From contig NZ_AGFF01000022.1 of the NCBI RefSeq assembly GCF_000226215.1, positions 1 through 64,000 of the forward strand: DNA of 64,000 nucleotides. Reading direction: 5' to 3'. Each line of letters opens with the position of its first letter. Positions within the stretch are counted from its first letter, which is position 1. Under the pieces are notes generated by a model that was not told the DNA's origin, did not search any database, and was given only the letters and a program-made list of their open reading frames with translations. The DNA is from Dietzia alimentaria 72. GTDB lineage: Bacteria; Actinomycetota; Actinomycetes; Mycobacteriales; Mycobacteriaceae. A program made the position numbers and the translations under genes. This document shows positions 25,775 to 34,400 of this stretch, in pieces.

Positions 25775-26482
25775 TCAGCGACCCAGGAGGTCGCCCATCG
25801 GAACGAAGTCGCCGAACTCCTCGTCGTCGGTCCTTCGCCCCCGGGCCGCGTCGGCGCGCGTGGGCGCCACCGCGCCGGCGGTCACACCGGCGAAGCGCAG
25901 CATGTAATCGGCCAGCTCCGTGCCGACGCGGCCTGCGCGGGTGTGCAGTGAGTTCTCGTCGGCGGCGGTGGTGACGGCGCCGAAGTCCTCGGACGCCGCG
26001 AACACCGTGGTGGGCACCACGTCGGCCTTGAGGTAGGCGAACATCGGCCGCAACGCGTAGTCGATCGCCAGTGAGTGCCGCGCCGTACCGCCGGTTGCGC
26101 CCAAGGCCAGCGGTACGCCTGCGAGCGTGCCCGGGTCGATCACGTCGAACAGCGACTTGAACAGACCCGAGTACGACTGGTTGTACGTCGGCGTCACAGC
26201 GATCACGCCGTCCGCTCTCGCGATGTGGTCGATCGCCGCGGACAGCTTCTCGCCGGGGAACCGGGTGAAGGTGGCGTCCACGACCTCATGCGCCAACTCG
26301 CGGACCTCGAGGACCGTCACGTTCACCTGCTGGCCGTGGCGCACCAGGGCTTCACGGGTGGCCTTGGTGAGCTGGTCGGCGAGCATCCGCGTGCTGGAGG
26401 GCACGGACGTGCCGGCGGAGATGACGACGAGGTTGAGGGCCCGATCGGTTGTGCTCTGGTGGTTGGTGTCGGGATTGGTCAC
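25775..26482 (-). CDS. NADPH-dependent FMN reductase, CE1759-type (LLM partner)
   Basis: A 235-residue flavodoxin-fold reductase (NADPH_dep_FMN_red). VISAGTSVPSSTRMLADQL near 15-33 is the FMN phosphate loop, and TPTYNQSYSGLFKSLFDVID (about 97-116) is the characteristic second loop. It would supply reduced FMN to the luciferase-like monooxygenase encoded immediately upstream on the same strand; the start and stop overlap by ATGA. This pair corresponds to the CE1758/CE1759 pair named from Corynebacterium efficiens. Confidence 0.88.
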   Translation of the reverse strand: MTNPDTNHQSTTDRALNLVVISAGTSVPSSTRMLADQLTKATREALVRHGQQVNVTVLEVRELAHEVVDATFTRFPGEKLSAAIDHIARADGVIAVTPTYNQSYSGLFKSLFDVIDPGTLAGVPLALGATGGTARHSLAIDYALRPMFAYLKADVVPTTVFAASEDFGAVTTAADENSLHTRAGRVGTELADYMLRFAGVTAGAVAPTRADAARGRRTDDEEFGDFVPMGDLLGR

Positions 26483-27729
26483 TTGGACTCCTTCCGAGCC
26501 GGTGCCTCAGCGAGGCGGGATTCGTCACGGCGGGCACGGGCGAGAGACTGCTCCTGGGCACGCTGTCCGCCCTCGGCGGTGAGGCCCGTCCAGTTGTCGC
26601 CGGTGCCGAACCGGTAGGCGTCGTCGTAGGCGGGCTCGCCGGATTCCACCAGTGCGGCGTCGCGGGCGGCGACGCGTCCGGCGTGCGTCGGGCCGGAGGG
26701 CACGTGGGCCGGGCGCAGTGCGTCCAGCTCGCGGCGCAGTACCGGCACGATCTCGGTGCCGAGGATCTCGATCTGCTCGAGAACCGTCTTGCGCGGCAGT
26801 CCGGCGTGATCGATGAGGAACATCTGACGCTGGTAGTCGCCCACCTGTTCACGCATGCTCATGTAGCGATCGATGACCTGCTGCGGCGAGCCGACCGTGA
26901 GGGGGGTCTGGGCGGTGAAGTCCTCCATCGAGGGTCCGTTGCCGTAGACCGGCGCGTTGTCGAAGTAGGGGCGGAACTCGTTGATCGCGTCCTGGCTGTT
27001 CTTACGAGCGAAGAACTGTCCGCCCAGTCCGACGATGGCCTGGTCTGCCGAGCCGTGACCGTAGTGCTCGTAGCGCTTGCGGTAGAGCTCGACCATCTGC
27101 TTGGTGTGGTGGATCGGCCAGAAGATGTTGTTGTGGAAGAAGCCGTCGCCGTAGTAGGCGGCCTGCTCGGCGACCTGCGGCGATCGGATCGAGCCGTGCC
27201 ACACGAACGGAGCGACCCCATCGAGCGGGCGGGGGGTGGAGGTGAACTGCTGCAGCGGGGTGCGGAACTTGCCCTCCCAGTCCACAACATCCTCGTGCCA
27301 CAACTTGTGCAGCAACTCGTAGTTCTCCACGGCGATCGGCAGGCCTTGCCGGATGTCCTGGCCGAACCACGGGTACACCGGTCCGGTGTTGCCGCGGCCC
27401 ATTGTCAGGTCGACGCGGCCACCCGAGAGGTGCTGCAGCATGGCGTAGTCCTCGGCGATCTTCACCGGGTCGTTGGTGGTGATGAGCGTCGTGGCGGTCG
27501 ACAGGATGATCTCGGAGGTCTTGCCGGCCACGTAACCGAGCGTGGTGGTGGGGGAGGAGGTGACGAAGGGCGGGTTGTGATGCTCGCCCAGGGCGAAGAC
27601 ATCCAGTCCCACCTGTTCGGCCTGCACGGCGTACTCAATGATCGACTCGAGTCGCTCGTGCTCGGTGGGGATTGCACCGGTAACGGGGTCCGGTGTGATG
27701 TCCGCGATGCTGAAGATTCCGAACTGCAT
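26479..27729 (-). CDS. FMN-dependent luciferase-like monooxygenase, CE1758-type
   Basis: A 416-residue LLM-class flavin monooxygenase. MQFGIFSIADIT at the start, FALGEHHNPPF (about 45-55), the loop STATTLITTNDPVKIAEDYAM and GGRVDLTMGRG (about 105-115) are typical barrel features. It is expected to use FMNH2 from the adjacent reductase to oxygenate an unknown substrate. The ribosome-binding site GAAGG precedes the ATG. The promoter region has a TAGAAT -10-like box and a perfect 10-bp palindrome, suggesting repressor control. Confidence 0.9.
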   Translation of the reverse strand: MQFGIFSIADITPDPVTGAIPTEHERLESIIEYAVQAEQVGLDVFALGEHHNPPFVTSSPTTTLGYVAGKTSEIILSTATTLITTNDPVKIAEDYAMLQHLSGGRVDLTMGRGNTGPVYPWFGQDIRQGLPIAVENYELLHKLWHEDVVDWEGKFRTPLQQFTSTPRPLDGVAPFVWHGSIRSPQVAEQAAYYGDGFFHNNIFWPIHHTKQMVELYRKRYEHYGHGSADQAIVGLGGQFFARKNSQDAINEFRPYFDNAPVYGNGPSMEDFTAQTPLTVGSPQQVIDRYMSMREQVGDYQRQMFLIDHAGLPRKTVLEQIEILGTEIVPVLRRELDALRPAHVPSGPTHAGRVAARDAALVESGEPAYDDAYRFGTGDNWTGLTAEGGQRAQEQSLARARRDESRLAEAPARKESK

Positions 27730-27771
27730 GATGAAGACCTTCCCTCTGTTGGTGTTTCGATTCTATCTTGC

Positions 27772-27781
27772 TGACATGTCA
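27772..27781. promoter_or_regulatory. Palindromic operator upstream of the LLM/FMN-reductase pair
   Basis: TGACATGTCA is a perfect 10-bp palindrome, flanked as TTGC...AACAA. It is 43 bp before the monooxygenase start and just upstream of the TAGAAT -10-like box on the minus strand. A MarR- or TetR-type repressor would fit, but none is encoded next to it. Confidence 0.5.
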
Positions 27782-27836
27782 AACAAAAGGGGGTAGGGGG
27801 ATATTCCTGAAGCTCACAGGTCCTCGAGAATCAAGC

Positions 27837-28670
27837 TCAATCGAGCTCGCGCAGCCGCTCCCGGAGGGCGCGGACCGTCGCTGTATCCAGGGGGAGACCG
27901 AGATCGGCGAGCGCGTCGACTACCTGCACGTGGGTGAGCTCCTCGTGGACCGTCTCCCGCCCAGGGCTGCGGATCGTGCGAGCACAATTGGTGATCGTCA
28001 CGTGTCCGGTGTCAGTGAACCGGCTGACGATGAGCATGGCCTGGAAAGGGCCGGCGCCGGGAAGGGTAGAAGTGACGTGATGGCCGGCGTTCACGTCGGC
28101 CGGTACGACCGGCAGGAGATCGGTGACGTGCACGACGTCTTTGCCGCGGCGCAGGACCCACTGCTCGACGCCGTCGGCTGCAACGGTGTTCTCCAGCCCG
28201 AACGAGCCGAAGAACTCCTCGCGCCGCGCACCGTCCTCGCGGAGGATCGGCCCGGTCAGAGACAGCCCGAAACCGGGATCCATCATCCAACGTCGACCTT
28301 CGAGCTCGACGTCGAGGGACATGTGGGTGCGGGCATTCTCTGACGAGTGGACCCGGCCCAGTCGGCGGCGCACGCTCAGGCCGAGCCGTTCGAGGGCACC
28401 GGCCATGAGCTGGACGTGCTCGAAGCAGTAGCCCCCTGCTCCCTCCTGCAGCATGCGGCGGGCGACGGACTCCGGGGCGACACCCGGATGCCGGCCCAGC
28501 AGTACATCAAGGTTGCTGAAGGGGAAGGTCGCGATGTGGCCGCGGTGAACGCGCTCGAGGAGATCGTGGCTCGGCGGGCCCGCGTCCACGCCGATCCGCT
28601 CCAGGTAGAGATCCGGATCATAGGCGCCGATTCCCCAAACGTCGCGGTTTGGTCTGGCGGTGGTGGTCAT
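27837..28670 (-). CDS. nat: Arylamine N-acetyltransferase
   Basis: Transfers acyl groups from acyl-CoA to arylamines and hydrazines. The 277-residue enzyme has the full catalytic triad Cys82 (GGYCFEH), His116 (ARTHMSLDV) and Asp131 (MMDPGFG), plus the N-terminal segment FPFSNLDVLLGR near 49-60 typical of NATs. Mycobacterial NAT is tied to cholesterol-catabolic acyl-CoA metabolism, but here the gene is isolated from such a cluster. The 107 bp after it holds the promoter of the divergent-side LLM unit only. Confidence 0.93.
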   Translation of the reverse strand: MTTTARPNRDVWGIGAYDPDLYLERIGVDAGPPSHDLLERVHRGHIATFPFSNLDVLLGRHPGVAPESVARRMLQEGAGGYCFEHVQLMAGALERLGLSVRRRLGRVHSSENARTHMSLDVELEGRRWMMDPGFGLSLTGPILREDGARREEFFGSFGLENTVAADGVEQWVLRRGKDVVHVTDLLPVVPADVNAGHHVTSTLPGAGPFQAMLIVSRFTDTGHVTITNCARTIRSPGRETVHEELTHVQVVDALADLGLPLDTATVRALRERLRELD

Positions 28671-28964
28671 GGCGTCCTCATCATCGGCGGGTGGGGTGCG
28701 TGCGAAGGTGGCAGGGCCCTGTCGCCTCGGGCCGAGTCTCGCCGGATGGTTTACAGGTCACAACCGGAGGTTTATCGTCGGAACAGTGTCTAGTTGACGT
28801 GTCAGTCGCGTTCGATTCGAGATCTCAGTGCGCTGCAAACCCTGGGTCTACGGCATATGCGCCGCATCGCGGTGCTCGACGATTTCCTCGAGTACAAGAA
28901 CATCTCCCTCAGCCCGGGACAGGTAGTCGGTCAGAATTGAGGCCGGACAATCGGAGGTAGGACC

Positions 28965-29888
28965 ATGAAGATTGCAACCATCGACGCCGCGTCCGGCAAA
29001 GCGATCATCGCCGAGCGGCCCGAGCCGCAGAATGCGGCAACCGTTCTCGCCGTCTCCATCAATCCCATCGATCTTGTACTGGCAAGTGGGAACTTTCCAC
29101 TCCGCAAGTTCTCGCCTGGTGATGCTCTCGGCTACGGCGGCGTGGCGGAACGCGCTGACGGGACCAGGGTCTACTTCTACGACCCGGAGCGACCCGCTGG
29201 CTCCCTGTCGGAGAAGGTGGATCTCGGAGCAGCGAAGACCATCGATCTTCCCGAGGCGTTAGATCCGCGGCTCGGAGCACTCCTCGGCGTTCCCGGCATC
29301 GCTGCCTACAGTGCCGCGTTCGGAGAAGGCAAAGTTGCCCCGGGCGAGACGGTGCTGGTGACGGGCGCAGCGGGATCGGTCGGCATGATCGCCGGACAGG
29401 CTGTGCTGGCCCGCGGCGCGAGTGCGGTGGGTCTGGTGGTCGACGAGCAGCAGAAACGTACGGTCGAATCCGTCGGTATGACCAGCCTTCTCCTGGAGGA
29501 GGTTGAGGAGGACGTACGAAGTGCAATCGGCCGCGTGGCCCCGGCAGGGATAGACGTGGTAGTGGACAGTCTCTGGGGGGACTATCCCAACCGCTTCGTG
29601 CCGGCGCTGAACGACTACGCCCGCTGGGTCCAGGTCGGTTCGAGCGCGGGTGGTACCGCTTCGATCAACGCTCCGGTGTTCCGTAATAAGCGGATCAGTT
29701 TTATCGGGCACACAAACTTCCTTCTCACAGCGCAAGAGGCAACCGAGGCCTATCACGGCATCGCCGAACTAACCGCACAGGGCAAGATCTCGCTGGAGTT
29801 CGAGTCGGGCAGCCTGGACGAGGTTCCCGATGCCTGGTCCGGTCTGGTGGACAAGACCCGAAGCGGAAAATTTGTCGTTACGTTCTGA
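28965..29888 (+). CDS. Medium-chain (quinone-oxidoreductase-like) dehydrogenase
   Basis: A 307-residue zinc-independent MDR enzyme. A GroES-like N-terminal half (SINPIDLVLASGNFP) is followed by a Rossmann domain with LVTGAAGSVGMIAGQAVLARGA (about 127-147) as the NADPH loop, and a C-terminal segment ending SGKFVVTF. No zinc-ligand cysteines are seen. Substrate is probably a quinone or enone. The ribosome-binding site GGAGGT lies upstream of the ATG. Its G+C looks slightly lower than its neighbours. The preceding 294 bp has no gene beyond a 27-codon frame. Confidence 0.83.
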   Translation: MKIATIDAASGKAIIAERPEPQNAATVLAVSINPIDLVLASGNFPLRKFSPGDALGYGGVAERADGTRVYFYDPERPAGSLSEKVDLGAAKTIDLPEALDPRLGALLGVPGIAAYSAAFGEGKVAPGETVLVTGAAGSVGMIAGQAVLARGASAVGLVVDEQQKRTVESVGMTSLLLEEVEEDVRSAIGRVAPAGIDVVVDSLWGDYPNRFVPALNDYARWVQVGSSAGGTASINAPVFRNKRISFIGHTNFLLTAQEATEAYHGIAELTAQGKISLEFESGSLDEVPDAWSGLVDKTRSGKFVVTF

Positions 29889-29919
29889 ACGGGGCCCAGG
29901 AGCAACCTCATAGGGGAAC

Positions 29920-31416
29920 TCAGACGCCACGTGGTCGTTCGCGGTCGTCGGGTGGTGGCCCCTGCCGGGCTCGGTGAGCGCCTGGTGGATTGGTGATGTG
30001 GCCGTCCTCCGCAATGAGTCGTCCGATGTGGAGATCCCATTGGTGATCGAGGATCTGTTCACGGGAGCGTGCAAGCGGCCCGGTGGGCGTGGTCCGGTGC
30101 TCATGGCCCGTGTCGGTGGTGATGATCAATTCACCGAGCGGGCCAGGTCGGTAGGCGCTGTGGCCGAAGGTTTTCTCGCGGTGATGCCTGCGACAGAGAC
30201 AGGCCAGATTCCATTCCACGGTCGGGCCGCCCAATGCAGGATTGAGATGATCGAAAGCCAGAATATGGTCAAGGTCGCAATCGCGTGCGTCGACCGCGCA
30301 CCCCGGGTGCCGGCAGGTCCCATCGCGGAGTCGGATTCGTTCGGCTAGAGCAGCGGGGATGCGGTAACTCAAGGCCGCATCCGGAGTGTCCAGCACGCCG
30401 GGCTGCGGATCGATGAGCTCGAAACGCACTGTTGTATCGCCGCCGTTGAGGAGTTGTTCGCACAACCAGTCGAAGCTGGAGTAGGCGCCGCGGACGAACT
30501 CGACCCTGTTCGGCAACCCCTGAACCCGGCCGTCGATGACGGAGATGTGAATCGGTGAATCCGAGGCCCACCGGGTGCCGACCGAACCGTTGCCGTTTGA
30601 TTCGACGCTTATGGGGTCACCCACGTCGTCGGTGGTCGGATCGCCGAGACTGCACAGCGCGTCCGCACGAAGTTGTGAGCGTGGGCGGCCATGGCCGGAC
30701 TCGCCCGCTGCTCTGGCTGCGTTGTCGATGCGCCTTCGCAGCCTCTCTGCGTCCTCGACCGGCAGGTGGGCCCACATGTTCATCATGCCGTTGGCCGCGG
30801 GCCGGAATCGGACAGAGCGCTGCGCTCTGGCTTCGTCTACCGCGTCGTTGGCGGCGTTCTGGTCGTGGCGTTCCACGGATTGGTCGACCGCCGAATCTAG
30901 GGCGGTACGGCTGGGTCGACTTCCACCGTTCAGCGCTCGACACAGCATTCCGACCACGTCGGACTCGACCCGACCGACGATCTGATCAGGCACCGTGGCA
31001 AGCCGACACGCGGTGTCAATCGCCAACTGTTCAGGGACCAATCCGCGGCCGACGGCGTCGCGCAGCAACCGAAGGCGGGTGTGTATTTGCAGTCCCGCGG
31101 CTACGAGGCGGCCAGCGTGCCAGTTGGTCAGGCTCATCGCCGCGACTAGGTGGTCTCGAGCTTGGTCTGCCGGCGCAAGGCGTGCGAACGCCGAGCGCAG
31201 AGCCGAATCTGATTCACGAAGGGCTTCATCCAGGCGCCGAATTCTCTCGACCAGGTGAAACGCTGCTTCCAGCCGGGTAGCGCCAGCCAGGTTCTGGGAC
31301 AACGTTGCCGATCGTGCGATCTCACTCAAGGCATCCGCGTCCAGCGAGCCCAATGGTTCGTCCACGCCGCGAAGCGGCTCGGTGAGGACAGAGCTCGTCG
31401 TCGTCGTATCCAACAC
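29920..31416 (-). CDS. DUF222 domain protein with C-terminal HNH endonuclease motif
   Basis: Member of the 13E12/DUF222-HNH family that is multicopy in mycobacteria and relatives. After the helical DUF222 region (about 20-330) the C-terminus has RDGTCRHPGCAVDARDCDLDHI and then WNLACLCRRHHREK, the HNH/zinc core with two CxxC-type pairs. The role is unknown; some copies are suspected mobile. I place the start at the GTG preceded by GGAGAGGGG. A TTG 24 codons upstream is also open but has no ribosome-binding site. A TACACT box lies between the two. Confidence 0.8.
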   Translation of the reverse strand: MLDTTTTSSVLTEPLRGVDEPLGSLDADALSEIARSATLSQNLAGATRLEAAFHLVERIRRLDEALRESDSALRSAFARLAPADQARDHLVAAMSLTNWHAGRLVAAGLQIHTRLRLLRDAVGRGLVPEQLAIDTACRLATVPDQIVGRVESDVVGMLCRALNGGSRPSRTALDSAVDQSVERHDQNAANDAVDEARAQRSVRFRPAANGMMNMWAHLPVEDAERLRRRIDNAARAAGESGHGRPRSQLRADALCSLGDPTTDDVGDPISVESNGNGSVGTRWASDSPIHISVIDGRVQGLPNRVEFVRGAYSSFDWLCEQLLNGGDTTVRFELIDPQPGVLDTPDAALSYRIPAALAERIRLRDGTCRHPGCAVDARDCDLDHILAFDHLNPALGGPTVEWNLACLCRRHHREKTFGHSAYRPGPLGELIITTDTGHEHRTTPTGPLARSREQILDHQWDLHIGRLIAEDGHITNPPGAHRARQGPPPDDRERPRGV

Positions 31417-31601
31417 CCCTGCCCCTCTCCCGAAGCCCCGTGAATCGAACGTGTGATCCAGTGTAGTCGCGATGCGCGGGTCGATCAAGTGTTCTATTAA
31501 ACAAGTGCTGAAAGATCGCCTGAGTGGAAAACGAGCTACGCGGTTGGGTCCGCAGTGCTGGGGATTAACGCGCCAAATTGGCTTCTGCTAAGGTGTCACC
31601 C

Positions 31602-31679
31602 ATGTCGAACGCTCGCGCATATTGGCGCTTTATGTGGGCTCCGGGTGGAGCCCGCGCCGCGAGCGCACGCGTCCGCTAA
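31602..31679 (+). CDS. Aromatic-rich leader peptide of the DAHP synthase gene
   Basis: A 25-codon frame starting MSNARAYWRFMWAPGG, with Tyr7, Trp8, Phe10 and Trp12 clustered. All three aromatic amino acids appear within six codons, just where a ribosome-mediated attenuator needs them. AAGG lies 8 nt upstream. A TTAACG/TAAGGT promoter-like pair (31565, 31589) would place the transcript start at the ATG itself. Its 3' half overlaps the alternative RNA structures described for the attenuator. Confidence 0.75.
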   Translation: MSNARAYWRFMWAPGGARAASARVR

Positions 31680-31743
31680 AGCGGACCGTCGACACCCGGA
31701 GCCCAGAGGCGGTGACCACCACGGTCGCCGCCTCCCGCCTTTT
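31636..31743 (+). promoter_or_regulatory. Ribosome-mediated attenuator before aroG-type gene
   Basis: GGGCTCCGGGTG (31636-31647), inside the leader-peptide codons, can pair either locally with GGAGCCC (31647-31653) or perfectly over 12 bp with CACCCGGAGCCC (31693-31704). A GTCCGC-TAAA-GCGGAC hairpin surrounds the leader stop codon. The terminator follows immediately. These exclusive pairings depend on where a ribosome stalls, so low aromatic aminoacyl-tRNA is expected to change read-through. The direction of switching is inferred. Confidence 0.65.
31706..31743 (+). terminator. Attenuator terminator hairpin
   Basis: GAGGCGGTGACC (31706-31717), loop ACCAC, then GGTCGCCGCCTC (31723-31734), 11 of 12 paired, followed by a short T run (31740-31743). 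It lies 90 bp before the DAHP synthase start and after the leader-peptide stop. Confidence 0.7.
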
Positions 31744-31832
31744 CCAGACGGCGGATCCGGGTGCGACCAAGGGCACCTCGAAGGATCACGGCACCCGGCC
31801 CGCCACCACTGAAACACCAGGAGCGCACTGCC

Positions 31833-32906
31833 GTGACCATCACCGCCGACAATCCCACCCAGACCGCCGACCGCCGCATCCTCTCCTACGCCCCGTTGCC
31901 GACCCCCACGGAGATCCTCGGTGAACTCCCGATCGGCGAAGCGCGCGAGGCGCTCGTCGAACGCAGTAGATCAGCGATAGCCGACGTCCTGGCCGGTCGT
32001 GACGATCGCCTGCTCGTGGTGGTGGGCCCCTGCTCGGTCCACGACACCGAGGCGGCGCTCGATTACGCCGGAAGACTGGCCGAGCTCGCCGAGGAAACCG
32101 CGGAAGAGCTGCTGATCGTGATGCGCGTGTACTTCGAGAAGCCGCGCACGACCGTCGGGTGGAAGGGGCTCATCAACGACCCGGCGCTCGACGGCAGCTA
32201 CGACATCCCGCGCGGCCTGCGCACGGCCCGCAAACTGCTGCTCGACGTGCTGGATACCGGCCTTCCCGTCGGTACCGAGTTCCTCGAGCCGACCAGTCCG
32301 CAGTACATCGCCGACGCCGTCTCCTGGGGTGCGATCGGAGCTCGGACTACCGAGAGTCAGGTTCATCGCCAGCTCGTCTCCGGCCTCTCCATGCCGGTGG
32401 GCTTCAAGAACGGGACCGACGGTGAGGTGCAGGTGGCGGTTGACGGCTGCCGGTCCTCGGCGGCTGGCCACGTGTTCTTCGGTACCGACGCCGAAGGTCG
32501 CGCCTCCGTGGTCGAGACGGCCGGCAACGGCGACTGTCACGTGATCCTGCGGGGCGGCACCTCCGGGCCGAACCACGACCCGGACTCGGTCGCGGCCGCT
32601 GTGGCCTCCGTCGGCAAGGTCGGCCTGCCCGAGCGCGTGATGGTGGATGCCAGCCACGCGAACTCCGGAAAGTCTCACGAGCGCCAGGCCGAGGTCGTGG
32701 CCGAGCTCGCCGAGCGGATCGGTTCGGGGGAGCAGGGCATCTCGGGGCTGATGATCGAGAGCTTCATCGAGCCCGGCGCCCAGTCCGTCGATGCCGACGA
32801 ACTCGTATACGGCCAATCCGTTACCGATGCCTGCATGGGGTGGGACACCACCGCCACGGGGCTGCGCGCGCTCGCTGACGCGGTTCGGGCCGGCCGCCGG
32901 TCCTGA
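31833..32906 (+). CDS. aroG: 3-deoxy-7-phosphoheptulonate synthase, class I (AroG/AroF type)
   Basis: First enzyme of the shikimate pathway, joining phosphoenolpyruvate and erythrose 4-phosphate. The 357-residue protein is the class I alpha type (E. coli AroG-like), not the class II enzyme of M. tuberculosis. Landmarks are VVGPCSVHD, EKPRTTVGWKGLINDP, GARTTESQVHR and MVDASHANSGKSHERQ. The GTG start has AGGAG 10 nt upstream; the longer frame from 31761 begins inside the attenuator. Control by an aromatic-rich leader peptide and terminator upstream is strongly suggested. The cis-prenyltransferase follows after 59 nt with its own -10. Confidence 0.93.
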   Translation: MTITADNPTQTADRRILSYAPLPTPTEILGELPIGEAREALVERSRSAIADVLAGRDDRLLVVVGPCSVHDTEAALDYAGRLAELAEETAEELLIVMRVYFEKPRTTVGWKGLINDPALDGSYDIPRGLRTARKLLLDVLDTGLPVGTEFLEPTSPQYIADAVSWGAIGARTTESQVHRQLVSGLSMPVGFKNGTDGEVQVAVDGCRSSAAGHVFFGTDAEGRASVVETAGNGDCHVILRGGTSGPNHDPDSVAAAVASVGKVGLPERVMVDASHANSGKSHERQAEVVAELAERIGSGEQGISGLMIESFIEPGAQSVDADELVYGQSVTDACMGWDTTATGLRALADAVRAGRRS

Positions 32907-32953
32907 CCACTCGATCGGGTCAGGGGCACATGGGAGGTGGGGGCCGGGCGCGG

Positions 32954-32959
32954 TACTCT
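32954..32959 (+). promoter_or_regulatory. -10 element of a leaderless promoter
   Basis: TACTCT 6 nt before the GTG of the cis-prenyltransferase gene, with no Shine-Dalgarno. Confidence 0.5.
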
Positions 32960-32965
32960 TTCCGC

Positions 32966-33733
32966 GTGGACCCCTCCTCACCCCTGTACTCGATCTACGA
33001 AGCGCGACTGCGCTCCTCGCTGGACGAGTCCAGGCTGCCCCGGCACATCGCCGTGATGGCGGACGGGAACCGCCGGTGGGCGCGGGAGGCCGGTTTCACG
33101 GACGTCGCGCACGGCTATCGCGCCGGTGCTGTGAAGATCGCCGAGTTGTTGGGCTGGTGTGACGAACTCGGCGTGGACGTGGCCACCATTTACCTGCTCA
33201 GTACGGAGAATCTGGGGCGCGACGCCGTCGAACTCGACGAGTTGTTGCAGGTCATCGCCGATGTTGTGGACGAGATTACCGCGCCCGGGAGGAACTGGGA
33301 GGTCCGGATCGTCGGGTGTCGGGAGATCCTGCCCGACTGGATGGCCGAGCGGCTGCGCGCCGCCGAGGAGGCCAGCCGAGGGCGGCACGGCGTCAAGGTG
33401 AACGTGGCGATCGGATACGGGGGTCGGCACGAGATCGCGGACGCCGCGCGGGACGTGGTGGCACAGCTCATCGCCGAGGGGTGCTCTGGCCAGGAACTGA
33501 TCGACGGCATGACAGTGGAGGCCATCGGCGAGCACCTCTACACGTCCGGCCAGCCCGACCCCGACCTTGTCATCCGGACCTCCGGCGAGCAGCGACTGTC
33601 GGGATTCCTGCTATGGCAGAGCGCTTACTCCGAGATATGGTTCACCGAGGCCTACTGGCCCGAGTTCCGCCGCGTGGACTTTCTGCGCGCTATGCGCGAC
33701 TACGGGGCGCGCAACCGCAGGTTCGGTCGCTGA
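32966..33733 (+). CDS. uppS: cis-Prenyltransferase (UppS family, Rv1086-like)
   Basis: Z-isoprenyl diphosphate synthase of 255 residues. HIAVMADGNRRWARE holds the catalytic Asp, the YLLSTENLGR segment and the C-terminal RTSGEQRLSGFLLWQSAYSE are conserved substrate-binding motifs. It is orthologous by position and length to M. tuberculosis Rv1086, which makes the short Z,E-farnesyl diphosphate, so the product may be C15 rather than C55. A TACTCT box 6 nt before the GTG supports this start. Its stop overlaps the MOSC gene start (TGATG). Confidence 0.92.
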   Translation: MDPSSPLYSIYEARLRSSLDESRLPRHIAVMADGNRRWAREAGFTDVAHGYRAGAVKIAELLGWCDELGVDVATIYLLSTENLGRDAVELDELLQVIADVVDEITAPGRNWEVRIVGCREILPDWMAERLRAAEEASRGRHGVKVNVAIGYGGRHEIADAARDVVAQLIAEGCSGQELIDGMTVEAIGEHLYTSGQPDPDLVIRTSGEQRLSGFLLWQSAYSEIWFTEAYWPEFRRVDFLRAMRDYGARNRRFGR

Positions 33734-34389
33734 TGACGAGCGCGTTCGCCGTTCGCGCGGTGTGTGTGGTGGACCAGCTGCTGACCGTCCCCGGCCGCGT
33801 GGGCGTCTCGGGCATAGATAAGCGGCCGGTCGACGGCCCCGTCCAGGTGCGAGAGTACGGCCTCCACGGCGACGTCCAGGCTGATCGGAAGCACCACGGC
33901 GGGGTGTGGAAGGCCGTCTACCTGCTGTCGGATTCCGACGTCGAGCAGTGGGAACCCGAGTTCGGCGGACCCATCCCGCCCGGCTACTTCGGCGAGAACC
34001 TCCGTGTGACGGGAGTCGACACCTCACAGTTGCAGATCGGCACGATTCTCGAGGTGGGCAGCCTGCGGATGGAGATCACCGCGCCACGCATCCCGTGCCA
34101 GACTTTCGCGCATCGCGTCGGCAAACCGAAGTGGGTTCGTCGCTTCACCGAAGGTGGGCGGCCAGGGGCGTACGCGCGGGTCCTCGCCGCGGGGCCCGTC
34201 GAGGCGGGAGATGTGATCCGGGTGGTCGCCGTGCCCACGCACGGGGTCACCATCGGGCGGGTCTTTGCCGGGGTTGACGACGACGACGTCGGTCGCCTGC
34301 TCGACGAGTACGCGGTGGCCGATTTGGCGCCAAGTCTCGTGCGAAAGCTCGATCCCGCCACCGACGTACGCCCCGTCGACGCCGACTGA
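33733..34389 (+). CDS. MOSC domain protein (YiiM-like)
   Basis: A 218-residue MOSC-domain protein. DGPVQVREYGLHGDVQADRKHHGG and then GYFGENLRVTG are the family signature, and Cys in RIPCQTFAHR (about 121) is the conserved cysteine of the domain. YiiM-type proteins take part in molybdenum-cofactor-dependent reduction of N-hydroxylated compounds. Translation is coupled to the cis-prenyltransferase through a TGATG overlap, an odd partnership with no obvious biochemical link. Confidence 0.87.
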   Translation: MTSAFAVRAVCVVDQLLTVPGRVGVSGIDKRPVDGPVQVREYGLHGDVQADRKHHGGVWKAVYLLSDSDVEQWEPEFGGPIPPGYFGENLRVTGVDTSQLQIGTILEVGSLRMEITAPRIPCQTFAHRVGKPKWVRRFTEGGRPGAYARVLAAGPVEAGDVIRVVAVPTHGVTIGRVFAGVDDDDVGRLLDEYAVADLAPSLVRKLDPATDVRPVDAD

Positions 34390-34400
34390 CGGCGCCAGCT

